Below are positions 9,079-18,311 of a stretch of 64,000 nucleotides of DNA, piece by piece. The notes under the pieces are model-generated. The model was not told the origin of the DNA, searched no databases, and saw nothing but the letters and a program-made list of their open reading frames with translations. Positions within the stretch are counted from its first letter, which is position 1; each line of letters opens with the position of its first letter. Source of the DNA: an uncultured Clostridia bacterium (GTDB lineage: Bacteria > Bacillota > Clostridia > Oscillospirales > Ruminococcaceae); NCBI GenBank assembly GCA_945876435.1, contig CAMCOD010000006.1, positions 16,785 to 80,784 on the forward strand, written 5' to 3'. Both the position numbers and the translations under genes were made by a program.

Positions 9079-10125
9079 TTAATCCAGAATATAGATATTG
9101 ACCAGCTGACGGCCGTTTAAGCAGCTTTCTATATAGGTATCATAATAAAGGTCTACGTCAACGGCGCCTTGGACCAATCCGGTTCCGGTATCAGCGGCAA
9201 TGGCATATCCATAAACAAAGCTGCCATCCGCACTGGCGATATACAGACGAGTGCCGTAAGGGATCTCATCAGCCCGAACCGCCACATATCCGGCGGAGAG
9301 CTTTTGGCCGCTGGCGCCCCGAACATTGCTGCGCCGCATATTGTAGCCGGTAGCAACCTGGTCGGTAAGTACCCGGCTGTAGGAAAGGGGAACACCGTTG
9401 GCGTCGGTTTCAACATCAAAATCCAGAGGAGAGACAGGAACATTGGCGCCAACCAAAAGTTTCTGTGTCACCGGGGCTTTTGTTACCGCTTCGCCCACCA
9501 GTTCTTCTTCCTCCACTTGTCCGTCCACAGTGCGCTGCATGTAGGAAAGGACTTTGGTACCGTCAGAACCAGACTGCAATGTAATGGTTCGTCCATTTTG
9601 AAGCAAAGGACTGGGCTTGGTTTCCACTTCGTAAGGAATCACGATTTCCTCGCTGCGGGTTACATAATCCACCCGCTGCAGAACGATCTCTTCATTTTCT
9701 TCCAGTGTTTTTTCAGGGTCCGGGGTCAGCAGGTCATTGCTGTCATATTCAATGTCCAGCTGGCTCAAAACATCCTGAACGGTGCCATGGGTAACATACA
9801 GGGTTTGTGTATGGTTGTCCGCGGTAACAGTGACAGGGAAGGAGCGGGTGATATTGATCTCACCGTAGCCGCCCTCAATGCCGGTAAAGCGAACCACATC
9901 GGTAGATAGGGTAACGATGCCGTTTTCCTCCAGCAAGGTGTAAGGATCTTGTTCAGTGGTGCGGAGCATGAGGGTTTTCCCTTCGTCATTGATACAAATG
10001 GTGTTGATAAGCGATGCCATGCTGATCATCATTACTGCCATTGCAGTAAAGAGGAAGCTTGCAGCGAAAGCGCGGCTTGTCAGGAAGCGCCATGCTGTCA
10101 GCAGCTTATGATACAAGTTGTGCAT
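9079..10125 (-). CDS. G5 and 3D domain cell-wall protein (YabE/Rpf-like)
   Basis: 348 residues from ATG 10125, chosen because AAAGGAG lies just upstream; longer in-frame starts lack one. One membrane-spanning or signal segment at about residues 18-40, then a DUF348-type ubiquitin-like domain (ITRSFPVTVTADNHTQTL), a G5 domain (about 140-215), and a C-terminal 3D domain with ATGYN, GAVRADxIPYGTRLYI-like and AADTG motifs. The 3D domain contains the three conserved Asp expected of MltA-like lytic transglycosylase folds. It probably cleaves or remodels peptidoglycan at the cell surface or during spore germination. Similar proteins are called YabE or resuscitation-promoting-factor-like; the exact bond cut is inferred. 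Confidence 0.88.
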   Translation of the reverse strand: MHNLYHKLLTAWRFLTSRAFAASFLFTAMAVMMISMASLINTICINDEGKTLMLRTTEQDPYTLLEENGIVTLSTDVVRFTGIEGGYGEINITRSFPVTVTADNHTQTLYVTHGTVQDVLSQLDIEYDSNDLLTPDPEKTLEENEEIVLQRVDYVTRSEEIVIPYEVETKPSPLLQNGRTITLQSGSDGTKVLSYMQRTVDGQVEEEELVGEAVTKAPVTQKLLVGANVPVSPLDFDVETDANGVPLSYSRVLTDQVATGYNMRRSNVRGASGQKLSAGYVAVRADEIPYGTRLYIASADGSFVYGYAIAADTGTGLVQGAVDVDLYYDTYIESCLNGRQLVNIYILD

Positions 10126-10345
10126 AACTTTCTCCTTTTTGTAGCGATTTGCATGCTGAGAGACCATGCAACCATATTCTACTGGGGTTGTAGTCATTAT
10201 ATTCATTGAGGATGAAGGTGTCAAGCGGGAGTAAAAATGGCGTAAACAGGCGATTTTTAAGGGATACCCTCTGATTTTCCGTAAAATTTTGTGCAAATCA
10301 CTGATTGAAAATTGAGTAGTAAAAAACCTTTTATCCAAAGTCGCC

Positions 10346-10382
10346 AAAAAAAGCCAATCTGCCGCCGATTGGCAGATTGGCT
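10346..10382 (-). terminator. Terminator of the HAD phosphatase gene
   Basis: Perfect 11-bp stem GCCAATCTGCC / GGCAGATTGGC; on the minus strand it is followed by seven T. It lies about 80 bases beyond the stop of the phosphatase gene. Confidence 0.88.
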
Positions 10383-10459
10383 AAAATATTTGAAATGCAT
10401 TAAGCTTTATTTGAGCAAAAAAACAATAAATGAGACCTTCTCCCACGAGCAGGAAAAAG

Positions 10460-11113
10460 TTACAGAAGATCCAATATAGCAAGAGGCTGGGAAACGATAT
10501 AGGTTGCGTGGTGAGCGCGAAGCTCTGCTTCATCCCGGAAGCCCCAGAGAACACCCACCGTATCAATACCGGCGTTTCGTCCGGTATCCATATCAACATT
10601 GGTATCTCCAACGTAGAGACAATCCGCGGCGCTCAGGTTCAGTTTCTGAAGGATGTGTTGAACGCCGGTTTGATCCGGTTTTGGAGGGATCTGGGCGGTT
10701 TGTCCCTGTATAACGGTAAATACATCGGGGCCAAAGAAGGTATGTACCACGTCCAGCGTCATGGGATGAGGCTTGTTGGAAAGGACCGCCGTTCGAACAC
10801 CCCGGTCAGACAGTTCCCGCAGAAGCTCCGGGATCCCGGCAAAAGGAGCAACATTATGTGTGCAGGTTTCTGAAAAAATATCCATGTACTGCTTTAGTGC
10901 TTCGGGCAGGGAACATTCTGGATGGGGATCTCCTGCCGCGGTTAAAAGACGAAGAACCAACGTTTTTGCTCCATCACCGGCAAAATAGCGGTAGGCATCC
11001 ACCGGCTGAGGCTTATAGTCGCGGAGCGCCAGAAGCCGGTTGCCCGCCTCCGCAATAGAACCGACCGTATCCGTCAGCGTACCATCCAAATCAAAGATCA
11101 CAGCTTGTTTCAT
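10460..11113 (-). CDS. HAD family hydrolase, phosphoglycolate phosphatase-like
   Basis: 217 residues. Motif I is FDLDGTLTDT (residues 8-17), with the two catalytic Asp. Motif II is AVLSNKP (about 114-120), and motif III/IV has a Lys in PPKPD and GDTNVDMDTG. An alpha-helical cap between motifs I and II (class C1) is typical of Gph/PpaX phosphatases. It probably dephosphorylates phosphoglycolate from DNA repair or another small phosphate ester; the true substrate of such proteins is seldom predictable. Single gene, with its own terminator downstream. Confidence 0.88.
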   Translation of the reverse strand: MKQAVIFDLDGTLTDTVGSIAEAGNRLLALRDYKPQPVDAYRYFAGDGAKTLVLRLLTAAGDPHPECSLPEALKQYMDIFSETCTHNVAPFAGIPELLRELSDRGVRTAVLSNKPHPMTLDVVHTFFGPDVFTVIQGQTAQIPPKPDQTGVQHILQKLNLSAADCLYVGDTNVDMDTGRNAGIDTVGVLWGFRDEAELRAHHATYIVSQPLAILDLL

Positions 11114-11354
11114 CCAAAAATCACCGTACTTTCTTCTGGTTTTATGTTATTTTAAAGGTAAAGGATTATGCTTTGAGGCAAGCGGTGGGAAAGACCGACT
11201 GCCCAGCAGATATTATAGCACTTTGCGTTCCAATGTAAAGAGCATAGCTGAAACATGAGTTACATTTATTATGGATTTTAGCAGAAAAAAACGGTCGAAT
11301 GGAAGGAAAAAGTAGAGGGATAGCCTTCTAACGGTATCAATTTTGTAACTTTTC

Positions 11355-11383
11355 TTGCCATTAGGGCTTGAAATCAGTATAAT
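11355..11383 (+). promoter_or_regulatory. Promoter of the M23 peptidase gene
   Basis: TTGCCA (11355-11360), 17-base spacer, TATAAT (11378-11383). The start ATG lies about 90 bases downstream. I see no gene in the remaining gap 11114-11476. Confidence 0.7.
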
Positions 11384-11476
11384 ATGACCATAAGGGTCTT
11401 AGTATGCCCTTGTATAACTTGTGCATTTGACCGGAAAACTGGTTCCGGAAATTCGGAAAGAAAGGTGAGGATGCCC

Positions 11477-13213
11477 ATGGATCGCAACCAGACAGAACAG
11501 GATCAGCAGACTGTCAACAGCGAACATAAACGAAATCTGGAAGAATTAAAACTGGTAATTTACAATACGTTATATTATATTGGCAGCAAAGTTATCCGAT
11601 ACAGCAAACATGCTGCAAAACGAATCAAAAGAGCGTCAAATCAGTGCTACTGGTTTGCAAAGCGCAATATCGTATGCTTCGGCGATTTTGTTGTTGAAAA
11701 GAAAAGGGAAATGGTAAACCATAGCTGGGTTTATCCTTTCCATAATTTGATCAATAACTGGAAAAATGATATTTCCAATCTGAAAAAAGCCTGTGCCGCC
11801 CGCAATATGGAGGCTTTTAAGGATGCTCTGTTTGATACGCTGCGCACCTTTAAATTTGTGGGCCATGTTGTCAATTACCTGCTTCCGGTGGCTGGATGTA
11901 TCGCTTTTGCGCTGACCTTCCAGCACTATGACAGTTTGACCTTTGCCCTCAGTGTGGAATACAACGGGGAACAAATTGGTTATATCCGCAACGAGTCCGA
12001 GTTCTTTACCGCTGAAAAACATGTTCAGGACCGTATTGTCAGTGGGGATTATGAATTCCCAGACGATTATATCCCGCAGTACACCCTGCAGGTTGTGGAT
12101 GAAGACCAGCTTTCTACCGTAGACGAGCTGACCGACCGCATCATTGAGATTTCCGGTAATGAAATTCAGGAGGCCTCCGGCCTTTATGTTGACGGAAAAT
12201 TCATCGGTGCTACCACGGACGGGGAAGGGCTGATCCTTGCGCTCAAGGATATGTTGGATGAAACGAGAGAAACAGCCGGAGAGGACGCGAAAGTAAGCTT
12301 TGTTCAGAATGTTAAAGTGGATAAAGCTTTGTATCCGGTGTCCTCCATTGTGGATCTCTCCAATATTTCTGCGGAACTGACCAAAGAGGTCGCCGCAGCC
12401 AGAACCTATATCATTAAACCGGGCGATACGCCCTATGATATTGCCAATGAGTATGATGTTCCTTTGGATACGCTCCTGCGCAACAATGAGGAAGTCGTAA
12501 AACGCTTCCTTCCTGGCGATTCCCTGCTGATCCAGTCGGCGGTTCCGCTGCTGGAACAGAAGGTGGTCCAGACTGTTACCGAGGAGAATACCTTGAACTT
12601 CAAAACAGAACAGGTCCTCAATAACAACTTCGAAAAAGGCTACACCAAGATCAAACAAAATGGTCAGACCGGTGTAGAGGAAGTTGTTTATGAAGTTACC
12701 TATGTGGACGGCTTTGAAGTGGAACGTACGGTTGTTGAGCGGAATGTGGTCAAAGAACCGGTGAATGCGGTTTTGGAAGTGGGTACGCTGATGCCTGCCC
12801 AGTATCTGAACAATGTTTCGGGCGGCAACGTAGGCGGCTTTATCTGGCCGGTTGACGGCGGTTATATCTCTTGCCCGATTTGGGGCTACTACGGTCATAC
12901 CGGTACCGATATTGCGGCAAAAGCCGGTACGGCAGTCCGGGCCTCCGCAGCAGGTACGGTTATCTACTCCGGCTGGCAGCGTGGTTACGGTTATGTTGTC
13001 ATTATCGACCACGGCAGCGGCGTCCGTACCCTGTACGGTCATAACAGCGCGCTCCATGTAGTGGTTGGTCAGTATGTCCAGCAGGGCCAGCTGATTTCCT
13101 CTGTGGGCAGTACCGGTAATTCTACCGGCAACCACTGTCACTTTGAGATCATTATCAACGGCTCCTATAAGGATGCCCGCCAGTATATCGGCTATACCTA
13201 TCCGGGACGCTAA
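11477..13213 (+). CDS. Membrane-anchored LysM-G5-M23 peptidoglycan endopeptidase
   Basis: 578 residues. ATG 11477 is preferred because AGGTGAGG lies 6 bases upstream; ATG 11471 is possible but too close to it. A long basic cytoplasmic N terminus (about 1-125) leads to one membrane helix (about 133-152). Outside the membrane come a LysM domain (about 310-355, YIIKPGDTPYDIANEYDV), a G5 domain (about 360-440), and a C-terminal M23 domain (about 455-575). M23 zinc and catalytic residues are visible in GHTGTDI and HCHFEI. It cuts peptide cross-links in the wall. The N-terminal cytoplasmic extension is unusually long for M23 proteins; the domain order matches SpoIIQ-unrelated vegetative or sporulation wall enzymes of Clostridia. 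Confidence 0.92.
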   Translation: MDRNQTEQDQQTVNSEHKRNLEELKLVIYNTLYYIGSKVIRYSKHAAKRIKRASNQCYWFAKRNIVCFGDFVVEKKREMVNHSWVYPFHNLINNWKNDISNLKKACAARNMEAFKDALFDTLRTFKFVGHVVNYLLPVAGCIAFALTFQHYDSLTFALSVEYNGEQIGYIRNESEFFTAEKHVQDRIVSGDYEFPDDYIPQYTLQVVDEDQLSTVDELTDRIIEISGNEIQEASGLYVDGKFIGATTDGEGLILALKDMLDETRETAGEDAKVSFVQNVKVDKALYPVSSIVDLSNISAELTKEVAAARTYIIKPGDTPYDIANEYDVPLDTLLRNNEEVVKRFLPGDSLLIQSAVPLLEQKVVQTVTEENTLNFKTEQVLNNNFEKGYTKIKQNGQTGVEEVVYEVTYVDGFEVERTVVERNVVKEPVNAVLEVGTLMPAQYLNNVSGGNVGGFIWPVDGGYISCPIWGYYGHTGTDIAAKAGTAVRASAAGTVIYSGWQRGYGYVVIIDHGSGVRTLYGHNSALHVVVGQYVQQGQLISSVGSTGNSTGNHCHFEIIINGSYKDARQYIGYTYPGR

Positions 13214-13225
13214 TCCAACACAAGC

Positions 13226-13255
13226 AAAAGGCAGAGCTTCGGCTCTGCCTTTTTT
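13226..13255 (+). terminator. Terminator of the M23 peptidase gene
   Basis: Stem AAGGCAGAGC / GCTCTGCCTT with a TTCG tetraloop and six T. Confidence 0.93.
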
Positions 13256-13297
13256 ACATGAAGAATTGTAACTTTTTTGTGTGAGGGCACTTATGGA

Positions 13298-13326
13298 TTG
13301 TACGGAAGGCCATTTTTCACTATAAT
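13298..13326 (+). promoter_or_regulatory. Promoter of the ABC ATPase/FtsX operon
   Basis: TTGTAC (13298-13303), 17-base spacer, TATAAT (13321-13326), about 40 bases upstream of the ATPase start. Confidence 0.65.
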
Positions 13327-13364
13327 AAAATTATATCCTGTTTAGGGAGGTTCAAACCAATACA

Positions 13365-14066
13365 ATGAGTTATGTGGAACTGAAAGAGGTATATAAACGC
13401 TATCAAATGGGGGAAGTAACCATCACTGCCTCCAATGGCGTGAATTTTGAAATTGAAAAAGGGGAATTCGCCGTGATCGTGGGTTCTTCCGGTGCAGGAA
13501 AAACCACGATTTTGAATATTCTGGGCGGTATGGATAGCTGTGACGAAGGAACCATTCTGGTGGACGGCAGGGATATCAGCCGATATAGCGCCAAACAACT
13601 GACGGAATACCGCCGCCATGACATCGGTTTTGTGTTCCAGTTCTATAATCTGGTGCCCAATTTGACCGCCGAGGAAAATGTGGAGCTGGCGGCGCAGATT
13701 TGCAAGGATCCAATGGACGCGGTTGAGGTATTGAAGCAGGTTGGTCTGGGGGAACGTCTGAATAACTTCCCGGCGCAGCTTTCCGGCGGTGAGCAGCAGC
13801 GGGTTTCCATTGCCAGAGCCCTGGCAAAGCGTCCGAAGCTGCTTCTGTGTGATGAGCCTACCGGCGCGCTGGATTACAATACCGGCAAACAGATCCTGAA
13901 GCTGCTGCAGGACACCTGCCGCAGGGACAAGATGACGGTTGTGCTGATTACGCATAATCAGGCCATTACACCCATGGCAGATCGGGTGATCCGGATGAAA
14001 AACAGCAGGGTGGAAGAGATGCGCACCAATCCAAATCCGATACCGGTAGAAGAGATCGAGTGGTGA
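13365..14066 (+). CDS. ABC transporter ATP-binding protein, MacB/LolD type
   Basis: 233 residues. Walker A GSSGAGKT (about 40-47), Q-loop FQFYNL, signature LSGGEQQRV (about 139-147), Walker [13 protein letters not shown] (about 161-172), switch His in ITHNQ. The TGALD sequence after Walker B is typical of MacB/LolD/FtsE-like mechanotransmission ATPases. It drives the large FtsX-fold permease encoded 4 bases downstream. GGGAGG lies about 15 bases before ATG 13365, farther than usual, but no other start codon is available in frame. Confidence 0.93.
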   Translation: MSYVELKEVYKRYQMGEVTITASNGVNFEIEKGEFAVIVGSSGAGKTTILNILGGMDSCDEGTILVDGRDISRYSAKQLTEYRRHDIGFVFQFYNLVPNLTAEENVELAAQICKDPMDAVEVLKQVGLGERLNNFPAQLSGGEQQRVSIARALAKRPKLLLCDEPTGALDYNTGKQILKLLQDTCRRDKMTVVLITHNQAITPMADRVIRMKNSRVEEMRTNPNPIPVEEIEW

Positions 14067-14070
14067 TGGT

Positions 14071-17000
14071 ATGAAAAAAGCTTTGATTACGGAGGCCTTT
14101 CGTTCTATCTGGAAGACACGCAGCCGTTTCCTCTCAATTTTGGCCATTGTGGCGGTAGGCTCCGGCTTCTTCGCTGGAATTAAAGCCTGTACACCGGATA
14201 TGATGATGACCACGAAAGAATACTTTAAGGAATATAATTTATCTGATTTCCATTTAGTATCAACCTATGGATTCGATGAAAACGATTTGCAGGCTTTGGA
14301 GGACCTGAAAGGGGTTTCCGCCGTGATGCCTGCCTATTCGGCGGAGGTTTTCGCTGATGTGGCAAGCAGCCCGGATACCATTGTAAAGGTTTACTCTCTG
14401 CCTCTGAATGAGGAAGAAACGGACTCCGCCTGTATGAACCGTCCGGTGCTGAAGGAGGGACGTCTGCCGGAGAAAAAGGGCGAGTGTTTGGTGGAGAAAA
14501 CCAAAAATACACCAGTGGAATTCGCTCTGGGCCAAACCATCTGCTTCCGGACTGCTGAGGATGCGGAAATGGAGGATATGCTGGACTGCGATGAATATAC
14601 CGTAGTTGGCGTTGTGGAGTCCCCCTACTATCTCAATACTGATCGAGGCAGCAGCAGCATCGGTGATGGCGTCGTGGATACTTTTGTGATGATCCCGGAA
14701 GAGCATTTTACCTATGAGGTTTACACAGATGTCCATCTGCTTGTGGATAAACAGGAAGATCTGTCTCCCTTTGACGATGAATATGAGGATCTGATCAAAA
14801 ATGACCGTGTTCGTTTGGAAGCTGTGGCGGAGGAACGTACCGTTGCCCGTTACAATGAGATCATGGACGAAGCGAACGAGGAGCTGGAGGATGCCAAGAA
14901 GGAGTTGGCCGATGGCATCGAGACGCAACAGCGGGAGCTGGCCGATGCCAGACAGAAGATCGCCGACGCGGAACAGAAGCTGAGGGATGCGGAACAAGAG
15001 TATCAGGATGGCCTGGAAACTTTTCAGAAAGAGATCGCCGACGGCGAACAGGAGCTGAAAGACGCCGAGGAAAAGCTGAAAAAAGGCGAAAAAGAAATCG
15101 AAGAGGGCTGGGATGAGCTTTATGACGGCTGGGATGAGTACTATGCTGGTTTAGAGGAATTTGAAGCCGGTCAGGAGGCCTTTGAAAGCCAGAAAGTGGA
15201 AGCAGAAACCACGCTGGCTGCTTATGAGCAGCAGGCGGAGGAGCTGCGGCAGCAGATTTCGCAGACAGAAGCAGTCATCGCTTATCTCAATGCACAGCTT
15301 GCCCAGGAAGGTTTAAGCCAGGAGCAGATCGCGGAGCTTCAGGGACAGCTTGCTCAAGCGGAGTCGGGGCTCTCCCAGATGCAGGAAGGTCTGTCTCAAC
15401 TGGAAGCTGGTATTTCCCAGGGCAGAGAGCAACTGGCCGCGGCAGAGAAAGAGCTTATGGCTGCGCAACGGCAGCTGGAGGAAGCCCGCAGTCAGCTGAA
15501 AAAAGGCGAGCGGGAGTTGGAAAAAGGAGAAAAAGAGCTGGAGGAAGGTCGGCAAGAGCTTGCGGATGGCTGGGAAGAATTCTATGAGGAAAAAGCCAAG
15601 GCGGAGCAGGAGCTTTACGATGCCCGCTTAAAAATTGATGATGGCAAAGCGGAGCTGGAACAGGCCAAAATTGATTTGGCAGAAGGCGAGGAGGAAAGCA
15701 ACAGGGAAATCGCCGATGCCAAAGAGAAAATTGCCGATGCGGAGAAGGAACTTTCTGAACTGGAAATGCCGGAATGGTATATCTGGGACCGGGAAGACTT
15801 TGGTGGTTACGCCTCCTTCCGGGACGATATGATGAAGGTGGACGCCATTGCCGCTGTATTCCCTGTATTCTTTATCTTAGTGGCCGCTCTGGTTTGCCTG
15901 ACCACCATGAGCCGAATGGTGGAGGAGGAGCGCACCCAGATCGGTACCATGAAAGCCTTGGGCTATGGCAAGGGCGCCATTGTGTCCAAGTATCTGATCT
16001 ATGCGGTCAGCGCCAGCCTTTTGGGCAGTATTTTGGGCTTGAGCGTAGGATTCCAGCTCTTCCCGCAAATTATCATCGGCGTTTACCGTACTATGTATAC
16101 CATACCAGACCCGATGACACCATTCCGTTGGGATTATGCCCTTATCTGCACAGCGGCAGCTGTTTTCTGTACAGCGGCGGCGGCATGGCTTTCCTGCCGG
16201 AAGGAACTGCAGTCCTGCCCCGCCCAACTGATGCGCCCGAAAGCGCCAAAAGCGGGCAAACGAGTGCTGCTGGAGCGGATCCCCTGGCTGTGGCGGCGTT
16301 TCAGCTTTACCTATAAGGTGACGCTTCGGAATGTGTTTCGCTATAAGCGGCGGGCATTTATGACTATTATTGGTGTAGCGGGCTGCACCGCTCTCATGGT
16401 GGCGGGCTTCGGCATTAAACACGCCATTGGCGCTATTGTGACCCGTCAGTATGGGGAGATCTTCTGTTACGATGGCATCGTGGCTCTGGATGATGGCTCC
16501 ATCCAGGAAAAAGAGGAGCTTTATGACCAAATTCTGGCCAATGAGCGAATTGAGGATGCTTTGATGGCTGTACAGGACACAATCTCCGTATCCAACGGAA
16601 CAAAGGAGCTGGAAGCTTACCTGGTTGTTCCTGAAAGCACAGAGACTTTGGAGGATTATATTGTTCTTCGGGAGCGAATCAGCCATGAACCTTTGCTTTT
16701 GGAGGAAGGAAAACTGATCGTTAACGAGAAATTGGCAAAGGTGATGGGTTGGTCAGTGGGAGATCGTGTCACTCTCAGTGATGAAGAACTGGGCGGAGAA
16801 GCACTTATTGGTGGCATTACGGAAAATTATACCCTCAACTATGTTTATATGTTGTCATCCACCTACGAAGCTGTTTTTGGACAAAAAGCGGACTTTAACA
16901 CCGTACTCTTTGATATGAGCGATCCATCACAGGAGAGCCAGTTGTCCAAAGAGCTGCTGCAAAGTGAAAGCATATTGGGAATTTCCTACGCCAGCGCCGG

Positions 17001-17433
17001 AAATGAACGCTTTATGGATATGGTAAACAGTTTGGATATCATTGTTTGGGTCTTGATTGCTTCCGCAGGCTTGCTGGCAGTTATCGTTCTCTACAATCTG
17101 GCCAATATCAACATCAATGAGCGGGTCAGGGAACTGGCTACCATTAAGGTGCTGGGCTTTTACGACCAGGAGGTTTCCGCTTATATTTACCGGGAGAATA
17201 ACATTTCCACTGGTTTGGGTATCCTATTGGGGCTGATACTGGGGACGATACTGGAGCAGTTCGCTTTGATGGTGGTTGAGGCGGAGAATCTGATGTTCGC
17301 ACCGGATATGCCCCTCACCGTATTTCTTTATTCCGCGGTTCTCACAGTGATCTTTGCGCTGCTGATCAATCTTATCATTCATTTCAAACTGAAAAAAATC
17401 AATATGGTAGAATCCATGAAATCCGTAGAATAA
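14071..17433 (+). CDS. Large FtsX-like ABC permease with long extracytoplasmic coiled coil
   Basis: 1120 residues. One N-terminal helix (about 20-38) is followed by a MacB-like periplasmic-core region, then a highly charged coiled coil of roughly 300 residues (about 260-565) rich in repeats such as KELADGIE, AEQKL and KKGEKEL. The first FtsX domain (three helices, about 590-715) comes next. After it come a second N-helix and core (about 760-985), and a second FtsX domain (about 990-1115). With the upstream ATPase it forms a type VII ABC system that transmits force across the membrane rather than importing solutes. A neighbouring TipAL-type MerR gene suggests a role in response to peptides or antibiotics, by context only. 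Confidence 0.9.
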   Translation: MKKALITEAFRSIWKTRSRFLSILAIVAVGSGFFAGIKACTPDMMMTTKEYFKEYNLSDFHLVSTYGFDENDLQALEDLKGVSAVMPAYSAEVFADVASSPDTIVKVYSLPLNEEETDSACMNRPVLKEGRLPEKKGECLVEKTKNTPVEFALGQTICFRTAEDAEMEDMLDCDEYTVVGVVESPYYLNTDRGSSSIGDGVVDTFVMIPEEHFTYEVYTDVHLLVDKQEDLSPFDDEYEDLIKNDRVRLEAVAEERTVARYNEIMDEANEELEDAKKELADGIETQQRELADARQKIADAEQKLRDAEQEYQDGLETFQKEIADGEQELKDAEEKLKKGEKEIEEGWDELYDGWDEYYAGLEEFEAGQEAFESQKVEAETTLAAYEQQAEELRQQISQTEAVIAYLNAQLAQEGLSQEQIAELQGQLAQAESGLSQMQEGLSQLEAGISQGREQLAAAEKELMAAQRQLEEARSQLKKGERELEKGEKELEEGRQELADGWEEFYEEKAKAEQELYDARLKIDDGKAELEQAKIDLAEGEEESNREIADAKEKIADAEKELSELEMPEWYIWDREDFGGYASFRDDMMKVDAIAAVFPVFFILVAALVCLTTMSRMVEEERTQIGTMKALGYGKGAIVSKYLIYAVSASLLGSILGLSVGFQLFPQIIIGVYRTMYTIPDPMTPFRWDYALICTAAAVFCTAAAAWLSCRKELQSCPAQLMRPKAPKAGKRVLLERIPWLWRRFSFTYKVTLRNVFRYKRRAFMTIIGVAGCTALMVAGFGIKHAIGAIVTRQYGEIFCYDGIVALDDGSIQEKEELYDQILANERIEDALMAVQDTISVSNGTKELEAYLVVPESTETLEDYIVLRERISHEPLLLEEGKLIVNEKLAKVMGWSVGDRVTLSDEELGGEALIGGITENYTLNYVYMLSSTYEAVFGQKADFNTVLFDMSDPSQESQLSKELLQSESILGISYASAGNERFMDMVNSLDIIVWVLIASAGLLAVIVLYNLANININERVRELATIKVLGFYDQEVSAYIYRENNISTGLGILLGLILGTILEQFALMVVEAENLMFAPDMPLTVFLYSAVLTVIFALLINLIIHFKLKKINMVESMKSVE

Positions 17434-17447
17434 ATATGAAAAAACCC

Positions 17448-17478
17448 TTGACCTTGACGGAGCGTCATGGTTTATTCT
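17448..17478 (+). promoter_or_regulatory. MerR-type promoter-operator (19-bp spacer)
   Basis: TTGACC (17448-17453) and TATTCT (17473-17478) are separated by 19 bases, the stretched spacing untwisted by activated MerR regulators. Within the spacer, CCTTGACG (17452-17459) and CGTCATGG (17463-17470) form an inverted repeat with a single mismatch. It sits just before the MerR gene, which points to autoregulation. Confidence 0.78.
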
Positions 17479-17496
17479 GATGCTGGAGGGGATAAG

Positions 17497-18261
17497 ATGG
17501 ACTACAAAGTGAAAGAACTGGCAGAGTTATCGGGCGTCAGCCCCCGGACTTTACGCTACTACGACCAAATCGGCCTGTTGAAACCGGAAAAAAACCGGGA
17601 AAACGGCTATCGCCTATATCAGTCCAAGCAGGTAGACCGTTTGCAGCAGATCCTGTTCTATCGGCGTCTGGGCCTAAGTCTGGAGAACATCAAAGAGATT
17701 TTGGACGCACCGGATTTTGACCGCCAACGCTCGCTGGAGAAGCATCTTTCCGCCTTATTACAGCAACAAGAGGAGCTGGGACTGCTGATTAAAAACGTAA
17801 AACAGACCCTGCGCTCTTTGAAAGGAGAAATCATTATGTCCGACAAGGAAAAATTTGAAGGTTTTAAGCGGGAATTGATTCAGCAGAACAATGACCGTTA
17901 CGGTCAGGAGGTAGCGGATCGCTACGGCAGAGAGGCTTTGGAGGAATCCAACCGAAAAGTGGCCGGAATGAGTCCGGAACAGTGGCAGAAGCAACAGGAC
18001 CTGTCGGAGGAGATCCTCCAGCTGCTGGCACAGGCCATGGAAGACGGAGACCCTTCCTGTGACACTGCCCAGAAAGCGGCAGACCTGCATCGCCAATGGC
18101 TGTGTATGTTTTGGAAGGATGGATTGTATTCCAAACAGGCCCATCGGGGCATGGGGGATATGTATGTGGCAGATCCCCGTTTTACCGATTACTACGACAG
18201 CCGTCTGGGCCAAGGAAGCGCCCGTTTTCTGCGGGACGCCATTGAGATTTATACCAAATAA
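17497..18261 (+). CDS. MerR family regulator with TipAS ligand-binding domain
   Basis: 254 residues from ATG 17497 (GGAGGGG upstream). The winged helix MerR DNA-binding domain occupies residues 1-70 (VKELAELSGVSPRTLRYYDQ), followed by a dimerisation coiled coil (about 75-110). The C-terminal TipAS domain (about 125-254) includes WLCMFWKDGLYSKQAH and MYVADPRFTDYYD. TipAS domains bind diverse peptide antibiotics and switch on resistance genes. The gene has its own 19-bp-spacer promoter. The upstream ABC/FtsX operon is the natural candidate target, although its promoter has ordinary 17-bp spacing. Confidence 0.92.
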   Translation: MDYKVKELAELSGVSPRTLRYYDQIGLLKPEKNRENGYRLYQSKQVDRLQQILFYRRLGLSLENIKEILDAPDFDRQRSLEKHLSALLQQQEELGLLIKNVKQTLRSLKGEIIMSDKEKFEGFKRELIQQNNDRYGQEVADRYGREALEESNRKVAGMSPEQWQKQQDLSEEILQLLAQAMEDGDPSCDTAQKAADLHRQWLCMFWKDGLYSKQAHRGMGDMYVADPRFTDYYDSRLGQGSARFLRDAIEIYTK

Positions 18262-18262
18262 G

Positions 18263-18305
18263 AAAAAAGAACGGCAGCATACGCTGCCGTTCTTTTTCTT
18301 TTTTG
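18263..18305. terminator. Bidirectional terminator between MerR and ECF S-component genes
   Basis: Stem AGAACGGCAGC / GCTGCCGTTCT, with A run before and T run after. Confidence 0.9.
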
Positions 18306-18311
18306 TTTGTA

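Noticed and set aside
11636..13141. 501-codon minus-strand ORF opposite the M23 peptidase
   Set aside because: Shadow of a gene with LysM, G5 and M23 domains in the other strand.
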